Of a stretch of DNA of 64,000 nt, positions 64,000 to 64,000 are shown one piece after another. The notes under the pieces were generated by a model. It saw only the letters and a program-made list of their open reading frames with translations, did no database searches and had not been told where the DNA came from. Positions within the stretch are counted from its first letter, which is position 1. Every line of letters starts with the position of its first letter. This DNA is from Endosaccharibacter trunci (GTDB lineage Bacteria > Pseudomonadota > Alphaproteobacteria > Acetobacterales > Acetobacteraceae), in assembly GCA_024515975.1 (NCBI GenBank), contig JAMSKV010000011.1:88203-152202 (forward strand), read 5' to 3'. Position numbers and translations under genes: made by a program.

Positions 64000-64000
64000 G

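Overview
The window is about 64 kb of GC-rich chromosome with long GC-driven shadow frames on both strands. Metal-type KdsA, KdsB/KdsD, PpdK with its PpsR regulator, ETF-quinone oxidoreductase, PurU, a TonB-dependent receptor and a type II secretion system (T2SS) indicate a Gram-negative alphaproteobacterium. An acetic-acid-bacterium relative (Acetobacteraceae, Rhodospirillales in the wide sense) is my best guess. That placement is inference, because there is no rRNA in the window. The first 300 bases are only about 45% G+C, unlike the rest.

Layout. (1) 1-14066, all minus strand: a surface-polysaccharide locus. Read in transcription order it is galE, a GT2/GT4 pair, a second GT2/GT4 pair, an unrecognised 369-residue protein, kdsA-kdsB-kdsD (KDO synthesis without kdsC), a GT61 glycosyltransferase, an alpha/beta-hydrolase with a TPR-like tail, and a glycosyltransferase cut by the window edge. 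(2) 14149-22329, minus: one 2726-residue repeat protein holding two apparently identical 1875-bp blocks and ending in a glycine-rich beta-roll-like tail. (3) 22411-29070: a membrane-anchored Mrr-like nuclease, pepT, a FecR-domain protein with an Arg-Pro-Glu-Pro tail, and gmd-rmd for GDP-D-rhamnose. (4) 29141-34874, minus: T2SS operon gspL-gspM-gspC/N-gspD-gspK with a lipoprotein-type secretin. (5) 34974-40350: a divergent HxlR regulator/PRISE reductase pair, a CPA1 Na+/H+ antiporter and a beta-rich protein with a C-terminal Hint domain. (6) 40597-46560: gspI-gspJ, an M16 peptidase, an unknown protein and a membrane-tethered SDR. (7) 46889-51375: TonB receptor, then purU coupled to gspH, then a TetR regulator. 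(8) 51472-54760: SDR, Baeyer-Villiger-type monooxygenase and alpha/beta-hydrolase, followed by gspF. (9) 56033-63999: a small unknown protein, tRNA-Thr(UGU), a class-3 lipase-like protein, ppdK-ppsR and the ETF-quinone oxidoreductase gene.

Most of the window concerns the cell envelope: polysaccharide and LPS-core precursors (GalE, KDO, GDP-rhamnose), very large beta-rich proteins and the machinery to move proteins outward. The T2SS genes lie in four separate places (29-35, 40.6-41.7, 49.4-49.9 and 54.8-56.0 kb); gspE and gspG are not in the window. The least explained items are the giant repeat protein, the Hint-domain protein with its duplicated N-terminal module, the membrane-anchored Mrr-like nuclease and the duplicated GT2/GT4 cassettes with large unclassified N-terminal regions.
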